In this document: piece after piece, positions 34,434 to 44,400 of the stretch
How positions within the stretch are numbered: position 1 is the first letter of the stretch
How the letters are laid out: every line of letters starts with the position of its first letter
Source: Termitidicoccus mucosus
Lineage (GTDB): Bacteria; Verrucomicrobiota; Verrucomicrobiia; Opitutales; Opitutaceae
NCBI RefSeq assembly: GCF_038725785.1
Contig: NZ_CP109796.1
Location: 3,534,001-3,598,000, forward strand
Direction of reading: 5' to 3'
Length of the DNA: 64,000 nucleotides
Program-made: the position numbers and the translations under genes
The notes under the pieces: model-generated
What the model was told of the DNA's origin: nothing
Database searches by the model: none
What the model saw: only the letters and a program-made list of their open reading frames with translations

Positions 34434-34958
34434 TTAATCCCAATAATACTCCTGGCTTCCCATAAGGCATGCAGTATAAGAATAAGGAGCGTAAAGCTCA
34501 AACACCGGGCTTTCGTATTCGGCGTCGTTTGGCACCTTGAACCTAATTCTTAGCAGATCGCCATCTGCAACGTTATTCGCGTTATATGTTACAAAAATAT
34601 GACTCATTGCAAAATACGTGCCACAATACTCCGGCATATACGGGTCCTCCTCATAACCATATGCTTCCCAAGACGGACAAAAACCTATTTCCTGATTCTT
34701 TGACACGTTGTAAACCTCAAGAATCGTGCATCCCTCAGTCTGCACGTATTCATAATTTTCCAGATTGGTAAAGTGAACCTCGAACAGGGAATACCAATCT
34801 TCAAACGTCACGGGGTCGCCGGAATACATCACGCGGTTGGTGATGCTATCGAATGGATTGGCTTTGGTCGGCGTCGTTGGTTGCGCAGTGGTCGCGCTCG
34901 TTGCGATTATCATGAGCGCAAACAGCAGGGCGCACAGGATGCTGGGATGGGTTTTCAT
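34434..34958 (-). CDS. Secreted protein of unknown family
   Basis: A 174-residue protein with a clear signal peptide (MKTHPSILCALLFALMIIATSATTAQ). The mature part is acidic and rich in Tyr, Glu and Asn, with four Cys that could form disulfides (EGCTILEVYN, GFCPSWEAYG, PEYCGTYFAM, YTACLMGS). No known domain is recognised. It starts about 60 nt after the TonB receptor stop on the same strand, so it may be the third product of the autotransporter/receptor transcript and act at the cell surface. Codon composition is less GC-rich than that of its neighbours. Confidence 0.7.
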   Translation of the reverse strand: MKTHPSILCALLFALMIIATSATTAQPTTPTKANPFDSITNRVMYSGDPVTFEDWYSLFEVHFTNLENYEYVQTEGCTILEVYNVSKNQEIGFCPSWEAYGYEEDPYMPEYCGTYFAMSHIFVTYNANNVADGDLLRIRFKVPNDAEYESPVFELYAPYSYTACLMGSQEYYWD

Positions 34959-35019
34959 ATTTTGAGTTTAATTATGCAGGATTCTTGATATCAATGTTCA
35001 TTGTTTCCATAAACAGGTA

Positions 35020-38000
35020 TCAGAAATAATTCTTCACGCCGAAGCGGAAATCCACGCCGCTGAGGGTTTCATCCCTGGTGATTTCCGGGGAATACACATA
35101 GGTGCTGTTTGGCGAGTTGAGGATGTTGCTGGCCGTGGCATATAGATAGAAGCCCTTGGAAAAACGGTAGGTCAGCTCGGCGTTAAGCAGGAAGCGGGCG
35201 TGGTGCCCCTGTTTGCCGTTGTAGTTCTCCTCGGAGTCGTTCCAACTGACAATATAACGGTCCCTCCAGTTGCCGCTGACGCGGAGGTAGAGGCTCCGGT
35301 TGGTGTAGCTGAGGCCGCCCGAGGCGAGCTTGGGGGCCGCCGAAGCGCCGGTTTTCCTCCAGTTCGGGATGATGTTGGTGAAATTGGCATCGATTTGCAG
35401 ACCGGGGATGGCGGGGATGCGCTGGCGGTAGGCGAACTCCAGCGTCTGCATCGACCGGGCGTCGACGCTTTCGGGTTTCCAAGTATAAATCGTGTATTGG
35501 CTGCCCAGGAAGCTGTTGATGGTGTCCAGGCCATACAGGTCTATGAGCGCCCGCATTTCCGGGTTGTCGAGGTCGGATGGCACCTCCTGGGTAGTGTAGG
35601 TGGCGCCGTCCCACTGGCGGTAGGAATAGGTAAAGGTGAAGGAGCCGGCGGGTTCGAAATAATATTCCACGGCTGCGGAGTAGGTCTTGAAGTGGTCCGG
35701 GGTGAGGTTCGGATTCGGGGCGGTGGCGGTTTGGCCCGAGTCGTTGACCTTCCAGTTGCCGGCGAGTTTTTCCACGCTGACGCGCCCGAAGCCCTCGCTG
35801 TAGCCCAAGTGGGCGGTCAGGTTGGGGGTGAAATCATATTTCATAGCGGCGCTGGGCAGCCAGAACGAATAGGAATTCGTGGTTTTCACGCGCTGGCCGT
35901 TTTTATACAGATAATCAACAAACGTGGTGGTGTTTTCGGCCTCCGCGCCGCTGATGCCGAGATCGTTGAGCGCCTGCGCCTTGGTGCGGGGAATCAGGGT
36001 GCGGGCTGTTTGGTCGGTGTATTCATAACGGTAGCCCGCCTGGAAAACCCATCCCGCCCAAGGCCGCACTTCGCCCATGAGATAGCCCGCGAAGATGGTT
36101 TCGGAAAGGTCGCGCCGTCCGGTGTAGCCCGCGATGCGTTCGTTTAACCTGTCAGCCGAGGTTTGATAAAACCTCCCGTTGGGATTGCCCGGGTCACCCG
36201 TGAGAGGATTAGGCGCCACATACGCGCCATACCGCTGGAATTCCTGATAAAGCCGTGTCTGGTTTACTACGGGGATGTTCAGACTGGCGATATTCCCGCC
36301 AAAACGGGGATCGAAGTGGTAGGGAGACAGGAAATAGGCCGAGGAAAGAGAGGGGACGTCGGGATTATTTGCGCTACCAAGAGCGTCGTAGCTGGACGAA
36401 CTGCTGCCGCCGCCGGTTCCCACTCCATTGAGCAGATTGGAACCGACATACTGATAATGATTGGCCAAGGCGGCGCCGCCGCTGTCGGTGGGCTGCCAAG
36501 CGTTGTATTTACTCTGCCGGCCATTGAAGCCCGTCTTGAGCCAGAAGGGGAACTTGGTCGGGGCGTCCCAGCGCAGGTCGGCTTTCACGGTGGGGATGGT
36601 CTGTTTGTTGTTGGTGGGCAGGGGATCCGTTATGGCTGACGTTCCGTTTTGCCCGTAAAAGCCAATGTCCCCCAATTCCGCCACATAGGTTTCGTTGGGC
36701 GTCAAGGTGAGCCGGTCACCACGGTAGAAGGACCAGTCCATCTCTCTCGTGTCGGTGCGCTGCCCCCAGAGGACGGTGGCGCTGCCTCCCTCGCCGCCCG
36801 TGCTCATAAAGTTGATTTGCGGAAACCATTTGCCATTGGAAGGCTTGTTTTTGCCCACCGCGTAGGACCACATGGCGACGGCATTGAATTGGAAGCGATA
36901 GCGTTTCCAATCGAAGGTACCGGTGATGGTGTCGGTGTTGCTGGTGCCGTGGGTGGCCGATTGCGAAGTCTCGACCCGGGTTCCGCTGCTGGTTTCATCC
37001 GCCATCCACAGGAGGAGGCTGCTTTCGTCGGACGTGTTGCCTTTTTTGCCCGGTTCGCCAGCTCGGAAGGCGACCGTCCGGTTGAACGAGGTGGTTTCCC
37101 TCATTTCATGTTCGAGCCGGATGGAGGATTTGGCATAAGGGCTGATTTTCCAGTCGAAACGGACGCTGGCCTTGGCGCGCTCGCTCTGGGTTTGCGAATT
37201 CCGATAGGTCATCCTGGTCACAAAGGGATTTCCCACCACCCAGGAGCGTTCATCGATCTCGATGGTGCCCCGGTTGTTTTCGCGGAAATCCGTCTGGGCA
37301 CTGGCCTCGATCATAAGCCCCATTTTATTGCTGTTGAACGGGGTCGAGTAAGCCAAGCTGAAGCCGGGCTGGAGTTTGAAGCTTTTCCCGTCGTCGGCGC
37401 CGGGGGTGCGCTTGAAGTCCATGTTGTCGGAATTGGTGGTGAGAAAGACGTTGTAGCGCAGGACGGCCTCCTTGCGGTCGAAGGCGCTCTTGGATTTCAT
37501 GCTGATGCCGCCGGCCGGGGCGTCGCCCTCCATATCGGCGCTCACCGTGCGGCGAATCTCGATGCTTTCGATGCCATTGATCGAGATCTGGTCGAACTGG
37601 AAGGTGCGGGAGTTATCATCGAAGCCGCCTTTCGCGCCGCTGGCCATGCGCGCGCCATCCATATAGACGCCGGTGTATTGTGGATCCATGCCGCCGAGGC
37701 TGATTTCGCTGGCCTCGCCGGTCACGTCGTCCTCCAGCACGCTGATGCCGGGCGCTTGGCGGAGAAACTCGGCGATGTTGCCGTTTGGCACGGTGCCGAA
37801 GCTGTCCGCGGCCAGCACCGTGGACATGGTCATGCTATTTTTCTGCTCCATGAAGGCGCGGGCGTTGCCGGAGCGGTTCGTGGTGACAGTGAGGCCTTCC
37901 AATATAATCACCTTGTCCTCCTTTTGGTCTCCCTTCACGCCGGGCGTGACCGGGCCGGTGGGCGTGAGGCGCAGCTCGAAGTCGGCGGTGACCTGACCAC

Positions 38001-38355
38001 CCGGCGTCACCGTGACGGTTTTCCGCTCGGTGACATAGCCGGCGTAGCTGGCCGCCACCGTCACCTCGCCAACCGGGACGTTGTTGAGGATATAGAAGCC
38101 ACCCTGCTCGGAAACGGTCGCGAGGGTGGCACCCTCCACGGCGACATCCGCGCTGGGCATGTAGCGGCTGCTGTCGGCGTCGTAAACGCGTCCGTAAATC
38201 GCGCCGGTAGCCGCCTGCTGGGCGAACGCCGTACATGCACACAACAGGCCGAGGACGATGCCTGCCAAGAGCGTGGACATTCCTGTCCGCGTGGCTGTCG
38301 CGGGCAGGAATGCCCGCGCTCCTAATTTCATTGGGGAATGGGTGTTGGTGTTCAT
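35020..38355 (-). CDS. TonB-dependent receptor with N-terminal carboxypeptidase-like domain
   Basis: A 1111-residue outer-membrane receptor. After the signal region comes a CarboxypepD_reg-like domain (TGAIYGRVYDADSSRYMPSA to LNNVPVGEVTVAASYAGY), then a plug (NIAEFLRQAPGISVLEDDVTGEASEISLGGM) and a long 22-strand barrel ending GVDFRFGVKNYF with a terminal Phe. It would import oligosaccharides or other ligands using TonB energy. It starts 51 nt after the autotransporter stop, suggesting one operon. The first 25 residues (MNTNTHSPMKLGARAFLPAT) are partly encoded by a REP-like palindrome (about 38290-38325). A start at the internal MSTLLAGIVLGLL would give a standard signal peptide. Confidence 0.93.
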   Translation of the reverse strand: MNTNTHSPMKLGARAFLPATATRTGMSTLLAGIVLGLLCACTAFAQQAATGAIYGRVYDADSSRYMPSADVAVEGATLATVSEQGGFYILNNVPVGEVTVAASYAGYVTERKTVTVTPGGQVTADFELRLTPTGPVTPGVKGDQKEDKVIILEGLTVTTNRSGNARAFMEQKNSMTMSTVLAADSFGTVPNGNIAEFLRQAPGISVLEDDVTGEASEISLGGMDPQYTGVYMDGARMASGAKGGFDDNSRTFQFDQISINGIESIEIRRTVSADMEGDAPAGGISMKSKSAFDRKEAVLRYNVFLTTNSDNMDFKRTPGADDGKSFKLQPGFSLAYSTPFNSNKMGLMIEASAQTDFRENNRGTIEIDERSWVVGNPFVTRMTYRNSQTQSERAKASVRFDWKISPYAKSSIRLEHEMRETTSFNRTVAFRAGEPGKKGNTSDESSLLLWMADETSSGTRVETSQSATHGTSNTDTITGTFDWKRYRFQFNAVAMWSYAVGKNKPSNGKWFPQINFMSTGGEGGSATVLWGQRTDTREMDWSFYRGDRLTLTPNETYVAELGDIGFYGQNGTSAITDPLPTNNKQTIPTVKADLRWDAPTKFPFWLKTGFNGRQSKYNAWQPTDSGGAALANHYQYVGSNLLNGVGTGGGSSSSSYDALGSANNPDVPSLSSAYFLSPYHFDPRFGGNIASLNIPVVNQTRLYQEFQRYGAYVAPNPLTGDPGNPNGRFYQTSADRLNERIAGYTGRRDLSETIFAGYLMGEVRPWAGWVFQAGYRYEYTDQTARTLIPRTKAQALNDLGISGAEAENTTTFVDYLYKNGQRVKTTNSYSFWLPSAAMKYDFTPNLTAHLGYSEGFGRVSVEKLAGNWKVNDSGQTATAPNPNLTPDHFKTYSAAVEYYFEPAGSFTFTYSYRQWDGATYTTQEVPSDLDNPEMRALIDLYGLDTINSFLGSQYTIYTWKPESVDARSMQTLEFAYRQRIPAIPGLQIDANFTNIIPNWRKTGASAAPKLASGGLSYTNRSLYLRVSGNWRDRYIVSWNDSEENYNGKQGHHARFLLNAELTYRFSKGFYLYATASNILNSPNSTYVYSPEITRDETLSGVDFRFGVKNYF

Positions 38356-38406
38356 AAATTTTGCCGGTTTGAGGGTTGTGGTCTTCGGTGGCCGTCGGGC
38401 GTGGGT

Positions 38407-41400
38407 TTACCAGTGGTAGTTCACACCCGTCGCGAGGGAGTAGTTGTTGGTGGCCTTGCCCCCGGTGAACCCATAGGTGAGGTAAAGCTGGAGGTTCCTC
38501 CTGAAAATCGCGGCCACACCGCCCTGAACGGTAAAATAGCTGCCGTTCATGTCATTGTTCACATTGTGATCGTCCACCCAAATCAGGTAATCATTACCCG
38601 AGACGCGACCGGTGGCAGCACCTCCCCATGGACGAAAGGCCCAAGTTTCGTTTAGCTCGAGGTGCGAGCCCCAGCGGAACCCAAGCTCAATCTTGGTGGT
38701 GGAGGGGGCGTCGAAGTGATACCTGCGCCCGTTTGAGGAGGCGGGATCGTAGATCGGGTTGTAGCCGTCGGTTGTGGTCAGGTGCGCGGGCTCAGCGATG
38801 CTGGAGACCGAACTGAAGTCATGCTTCTGCATCCCGGCGGAGGTGTAGATTTCTAACTGCCCGAGTCCTTCCGGGGTAATGATGACACCCAGTTCGGCGG
38901 ACGCGCCAGTGCGCGAGCCCTTGACCGTGCCGTCCAAGTCAAACGGAACGTTGCCGTCGATCTCGGCCTTGTATTTGGTGTCAGGGCTGTATTCGACCAG
39001 CGCGTCGAGATACAAGCGCCACCAGCGGGCGGAGGCATAACCAGTGAAGGCGCTGACATTCGCCTCCAAGCTGGATTGGTCCGGACGCTCGGCGCGAATG
39101 GCTGTGAGGGAGTAGGCACCGCCGACGCTGATGGAGGGAACGCGGCTGAATTTGCCAACCTCATCCTTGGCGAAGGCATAGTCGGCGCCCACCTGGATAT
39201 GCTCCTGTTTGATGCGGGTGCCGTTGTAGTATTCCTTGCGGACGCGCTCGGTGGTGTGTGTGAGGTTGCTCCAGAGATTCCAACCCTTTTCGAGCGCGTC
39301 GTGGCGAGCGTTGATATGCTGGTGAACAGCCTTGATGCCGTTCCAGCCCACCATGTCGGCCACGGCGGGTGCAGCGCCGATCATCGGGAGGTCAACATCC
39401 TGAATACCCACGTTGATGTTGCGGAAATACCAATTGCCGTTCTTGCCCTGGACGAGCTTGTAGTTGTCCCGCGACTCCGAGTAGTCGATCTCGCTCTGGC
39501 CGTAGGTGATGCTGCTGTCAGTGATGAAGGCGGTGCTCGCCACGTCGATGACGTCCGTTATGACGAGGGTGCCGCTCGTCTCGACGGTGCCGCTGGTTGT
39601 GACCGTGCCGCTGATCCCGAGGATGCGGGTGCTGCTGGCCACGAGGGAGGCGATGGAGCCGTCCAGATTGAAAAGGTGGTCGTTCTTGGTCGCCGTCGAA
39701 AGGGTGCCGCTTCTCGTCGTGGTGGAGGCGCTGCTGCTGCTCACGATGGTCCCGCTCACCATGACGGTGGTCACCGTGGTGGTGGTGATCACATCATAGG
39801 TGCCGGTCGTCACCGTGGCGAAGGGGACGATGGAGCCGATCGTGGCGGTCGGAAGGATGCTCTGGTCCCAGTCATTGTCATCCATGACCAGTTTCAGGTT
39901 TCGCGACCCTCCTGAGGTGGCGAAGATGAGCGAATCGCGCTTCGGGGATATGATCGGGTTGATGGAGTCGGCCCGTCCGTCCGGGCGGAAATAGGTGCCG
40001 GTGCCGACGACATTCGTGACGGACGAGGCCGTGTCCAGTGACGCGACATTTCTGAGGATCACGTGGGTCGTGCCGCTCGAATTACCGCTGACGGTCACGT
40101 TGTTGACCAGCGCCCCGTCGCGGTAGGTGTGCAACAGCAGGACGCCGCCGTCGCTTTGATAATTGCCTTGCACGTAGATGCTGGTGTCGCCGACGCCGGG
40201 GTCCCGGTTGTGCTCGGAGTCCCTCAATTCGGACGGCGGCTTCTGCGCGTCGCCGATTACCGGCGTCCTTGCCAGCAGGCCGTTATTGACAAGCGTGCCG
40301 GCGACCAAGTGGGAAGTCACGAGAAGCTGCGCCCCCGGCCGCACGAGCAGCGTATCCGCGACGGTCAGCCCAGTGCTGCTGGACACCTGCAACTGGCCGG
40401 ACTGGAGGTCGTAGTTGGAGGCGGCGACGAAGCCGGTGTCATTCAGAATGACGCCGCCAGCGGAACCCGTCTGGATTTGAATGACGTTTCCGGTCCCGGA
40501 AACCCGCCCTTTGAACGTGTCGTTCCTGATTTGGTTGAACACCAGCAGACTGTCGTTCTGGATCAGGTTTTCGCCCAACCCCAAGGCGGTGGCCTCAAGG
40601 GTGCCGTTCTTGATCGCGACATCCGGCGATTTCGCCGTGACCCCGGCTTCGTCGGTCACGAAGATGCCGTTGAAGTTGATGCTCTCGTTGGCGAGAAAAA
40701 CGGTGCCCGTGAAGTTGGCGTCGAGGAGAAACTGGCCGGTGCTCAGGTCCCTGCCGTCCGAGTCCTTGTAATTATTGGCGCCGGCATTGGTTGTGATTTT
40801 GCCGCCTCTGATTGTCCAGTTGCTGGTGCCGGTAAACGTCATGTCCGCGACCCAGACGCCACTCAAATCGACGGCGATGTTCCGGTTGGCCTCGTTGCCG
40901 GCATCGTAAAGGTTCCCGCTGTCATTCTTGGCGCCGAAGACCACGCTGTCCCCGTCGGCAAACGTTTTGTCAGAGGCAACGGGTATATGCCAGTTTTCGA
41001 GCATGGTATTCCATGCCGCGCCACTTTCGCCAGTCCAGTAAAGCCGGGCATTTACGACCGTGGAGTCTAGTTGGAGCTTGGTCGTGTCGTAGAAATTGGT
41101 CTGGCTGACGAGAGTGAGCCCTTCACCAAGGATGGATGAAAGATCACCCAAGCTGGATGGGAATGCATCCATGTTCCGTGTCAGGCTTGGGTTGGTCCCT
41201 GTGACGGTCCCCGTAATGGTTTCCGTAAATTTCCCCGAAGCATCCTTGGCATAAGTCAGAGTAGAAGTGACAGTAATCCAATCGCCGGTAGTATCATCTA
41301 TCTTACTGCCGGTGACAATGATAGCGGAGCCGGCAAGCTCATATCCGACCTGTGTCTGGTAACGCGTTTCATCAACCGCGATGCCACCTTTGGTTATCAC

Positions 41401-44400
41401 GAAATCCGTGGCCGTTACAAACCTGTCGGACACCAGAGTCGTGCCGCTATTGCCAATGCTGAGGGTGCCACTGTCCACCGAGCTGGTGTTTCCGGACAGT
41501 GAGATATAGCCAGTCGAGGCGGTCTGAATAAGCGTCGTAATGCCGTTGCCCATACGGTTAAAATCCAAAGTCGTGATACCCGTGAGGTCTGCCGCTCCGC
41601 CGACACTGACCACGTCGGTGCTGTATTCATTGCTCTTGCTGAGCACGGCGTTGTAAATCAGGGTGGCCGAGTTCAAGTTAAGATCGCCGGCGATCGTGAG
41701 CGTCTGAGCCCCGTAATCGTTTGCGGTCGCCGCCATACGCCCGAAGGTGGCGCCGCCGTCGATGGACAGCCGGCCGCCATTCACGGCGAGGTCACCGCCG
41801 ATGGTGGCCGCACCGCCGAGCAGGGCACCGGCGCCCACGTTGACCTTGCTGGCCGCGGAGCCGAACACAGAGCCTTCGCCGAGCAGTGTAGCGCCGGTGT
41901 TCACATTCAACGTACCCGCGAAATCCGAGCTGTCGGAATTGATTGAAAGGATGCCCGCGCCGTTTTTGTTGATGACTGAATCCGCCGCGCCGGAGATGGA
42001 GTCCGCCGCGCTGATGTTGGCCGCGGTGCGGAGCGCGCGGTCGCCTTGGAGGCCAAACATCACCGTCCTGCCGTCGGCGACATCCACATTGACCTCGGCC
42101 CCGGCTTCGAGGGCAAGCGCACCGCCGCCCGCGCCCGACGTGTTGTTCAGGAAGAGCATGTCGCCATCCGCCTTGAGATTGAGGGTCGCGCCCGCGTCGA
42201 CATGGAACACGCCGCCCGCGTCCGCACCGGTGGCGTTGTTGAGCACGGCGAGCTGGCTGGCGTCGCTGGTCGCGAGGGTCGCGATGTTGCCCGCCGCGAC
42301 GTCGAGGCGTTGCGAATCGAGGCTTTGCGCCCCATCCAAAACCATCTGCCCGGTGACGAGCAGGGCGGCACCGTTGTCCGTCGTGTTAGCAAACTCGATC
42401 TTGCTCAACGCCGCACCCAACTGCGCCGCGGTGCCCGCGGCGACCGTGCCTCCGGTGATGAGGATGCCACCGGTGAATTCGTTGCGCTGGCCTAGGCCCG
42501 TCGCATTGGCGAGGGTCAGGATTTTGCCAGTTCCGCTCATGGTCAGGCGTCCGTCGGCCGCCGCCTCCGCGCTGCCGCCCCAGGCATCGGCCTCGGTGGT
42601 GATGCCGTGGGCACCGGCAAATGTATAGTTGCCGTCAACCGTCATGCCGGCCACGCCGACGTTTTCGTCCACGGACACGGTTTCCCCTGCGCCAGCAAAA
42701 CGGACCACGTCGCCGAGGACGTAGTCAGAGTCGCCATTCGTCATGTTGCCGCTGACCGATGTCCACGAATTGCTGCCTCCGGCGTCGTTCCAGTCCAGAA
42801 CCAAGTTGCTGGTGGAATAATTTAGCGTGAGGTCGTTGCCCATCGCTGACGCACCAATGGTCAGGCGCGTGCCAAAGGATCCCAAGTCGGTGCCTTTGTA
42901 ATCAAACCAATACGAGGCAGTGTCGTTGAGCGCTCCCGCCGCGTCCGCGATGACAAACGCCCCTTGAGCCAACGAAGTCAGGCTGATGTCAGTCGAGCCC
43001 GAGAGGGTGATGTCATCAGCCACGATTTTGTCGCTCGTGCTGCCGGCAAAGAGGCCGACCGCCAAGGCGGCGTTGTTCAGGGTGATGTCCGCGAGCGTGG
43101 TCGCGTCCTTGGCCAGGGTGAGGGTTTGCGCGGCGGTGTGGCTGGTGATGACATCACCCACAGAAATTGAGACGATCTGGCCGGAAGCGAGCGTGGTCAG
43201 GCCGAGGTTCAGCCGCCCGTTGCCGGCCAGGTGGAGCCCGGCCGCCGCCCCTAGGGTGACGCCGCCCGTGCCCGCGTTCAACGTCAGCGCGCCGCCGCCG
43301 AGCACGCGCAGGGTGGCGCCGTCGCCGATGGTGATGGTCTCGGCGTTGATGGTGGCGTTGGCCTCCAGCGTGGCGGGGCCTTTCAGGTCAAACAACGTTC
43401 CGGCCTGGCTCACGTTCGCGGCGGAGCCCCAATGCAGATCGGAGCCCGTGCCGGAAATGCGCAGCGTGCCGTGGCCGACGGTGGTGACGCCCTCGATGTC
43501 CGCGCTGGCGTTCTCCAGCCAGACCAAGCCGGTCGGCGTGGTGTTGGCCAGAATCTGGGGCGCCGTCGCGGCATCGCCGATGGACACGCGGTCGCTCGTG
43601 GTCCTGACCACGGTCGTCTTTGTGCCGGACGCGACGGTGACCGTGGTTTCGACCACAGTCGTGCCGTTGGTGGACGAGGTCACGGTTGTGCCATTCGCGT
43701 CGGCCGTCGTGCCCGTGGTCGTGGTGCTATAGGTCATCCGCGCGCTGTCTTGGATCGTGTTGATATTGACCAGCAGGTTTTTTCCCGTGTGATCCATCTC
43801 GATGCCGCCGTCCATGTAAATTTGCATCCCCGCATAGGCGTCGAGGTTGATGACGCCGGCGATAGGGCTCAGGCCGGTGACCGCTCCGGCGCCCACATAA
43901 ATGTCGTTGGCCCGGCCCGAGTGCGGGTCCAGCCGCAGGTAGCCGTCAGCGCTGATGCCGCCGTCGTTGGTTCGGGTCGGGTCGAGGATTTTGTTGAAAT
44001 CCACCAAGTCCACCACCTCGTCCACGGGCAACCCGTCCGACCCGGTCACCGTGACCGTCCCGGTTTCGTAGATGGTGACGCCCGCGCGATTGCCCTTGAA
44101 AAGGATGTCGGCCACCCGCGCGTTCAGGTTGAGTTGCGGCGCGTTACTCAAAATGCTGGCATGGGTCGCGGTGGAAACCAAGCCGATGGCGATGGCGCCA
44201 CCCTCGCCGCCTGCGTAGTTGTCGATGAATTTCGCGCCGGAGCCGATGAGGAGCTTGGCGCCGTCATAGGAGCCGATGGCACCGCCGTCCTTCATCGCCA
44301 CGTTGTCCTTGAGCAGGCCCCAGTCGCCCGCCGTCGAGTAGGTGCCCGCGGGCTTCCAGTCCAGCGGGTTCAGCACCAGCGACCACGGCGTGCCATAGCG

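Noticed and set aside
36649-38325. 558-codon open frame antisense to the TonB receptor
   Set aside because: It has no known motif and the receptor on the other strand is complete and typical.
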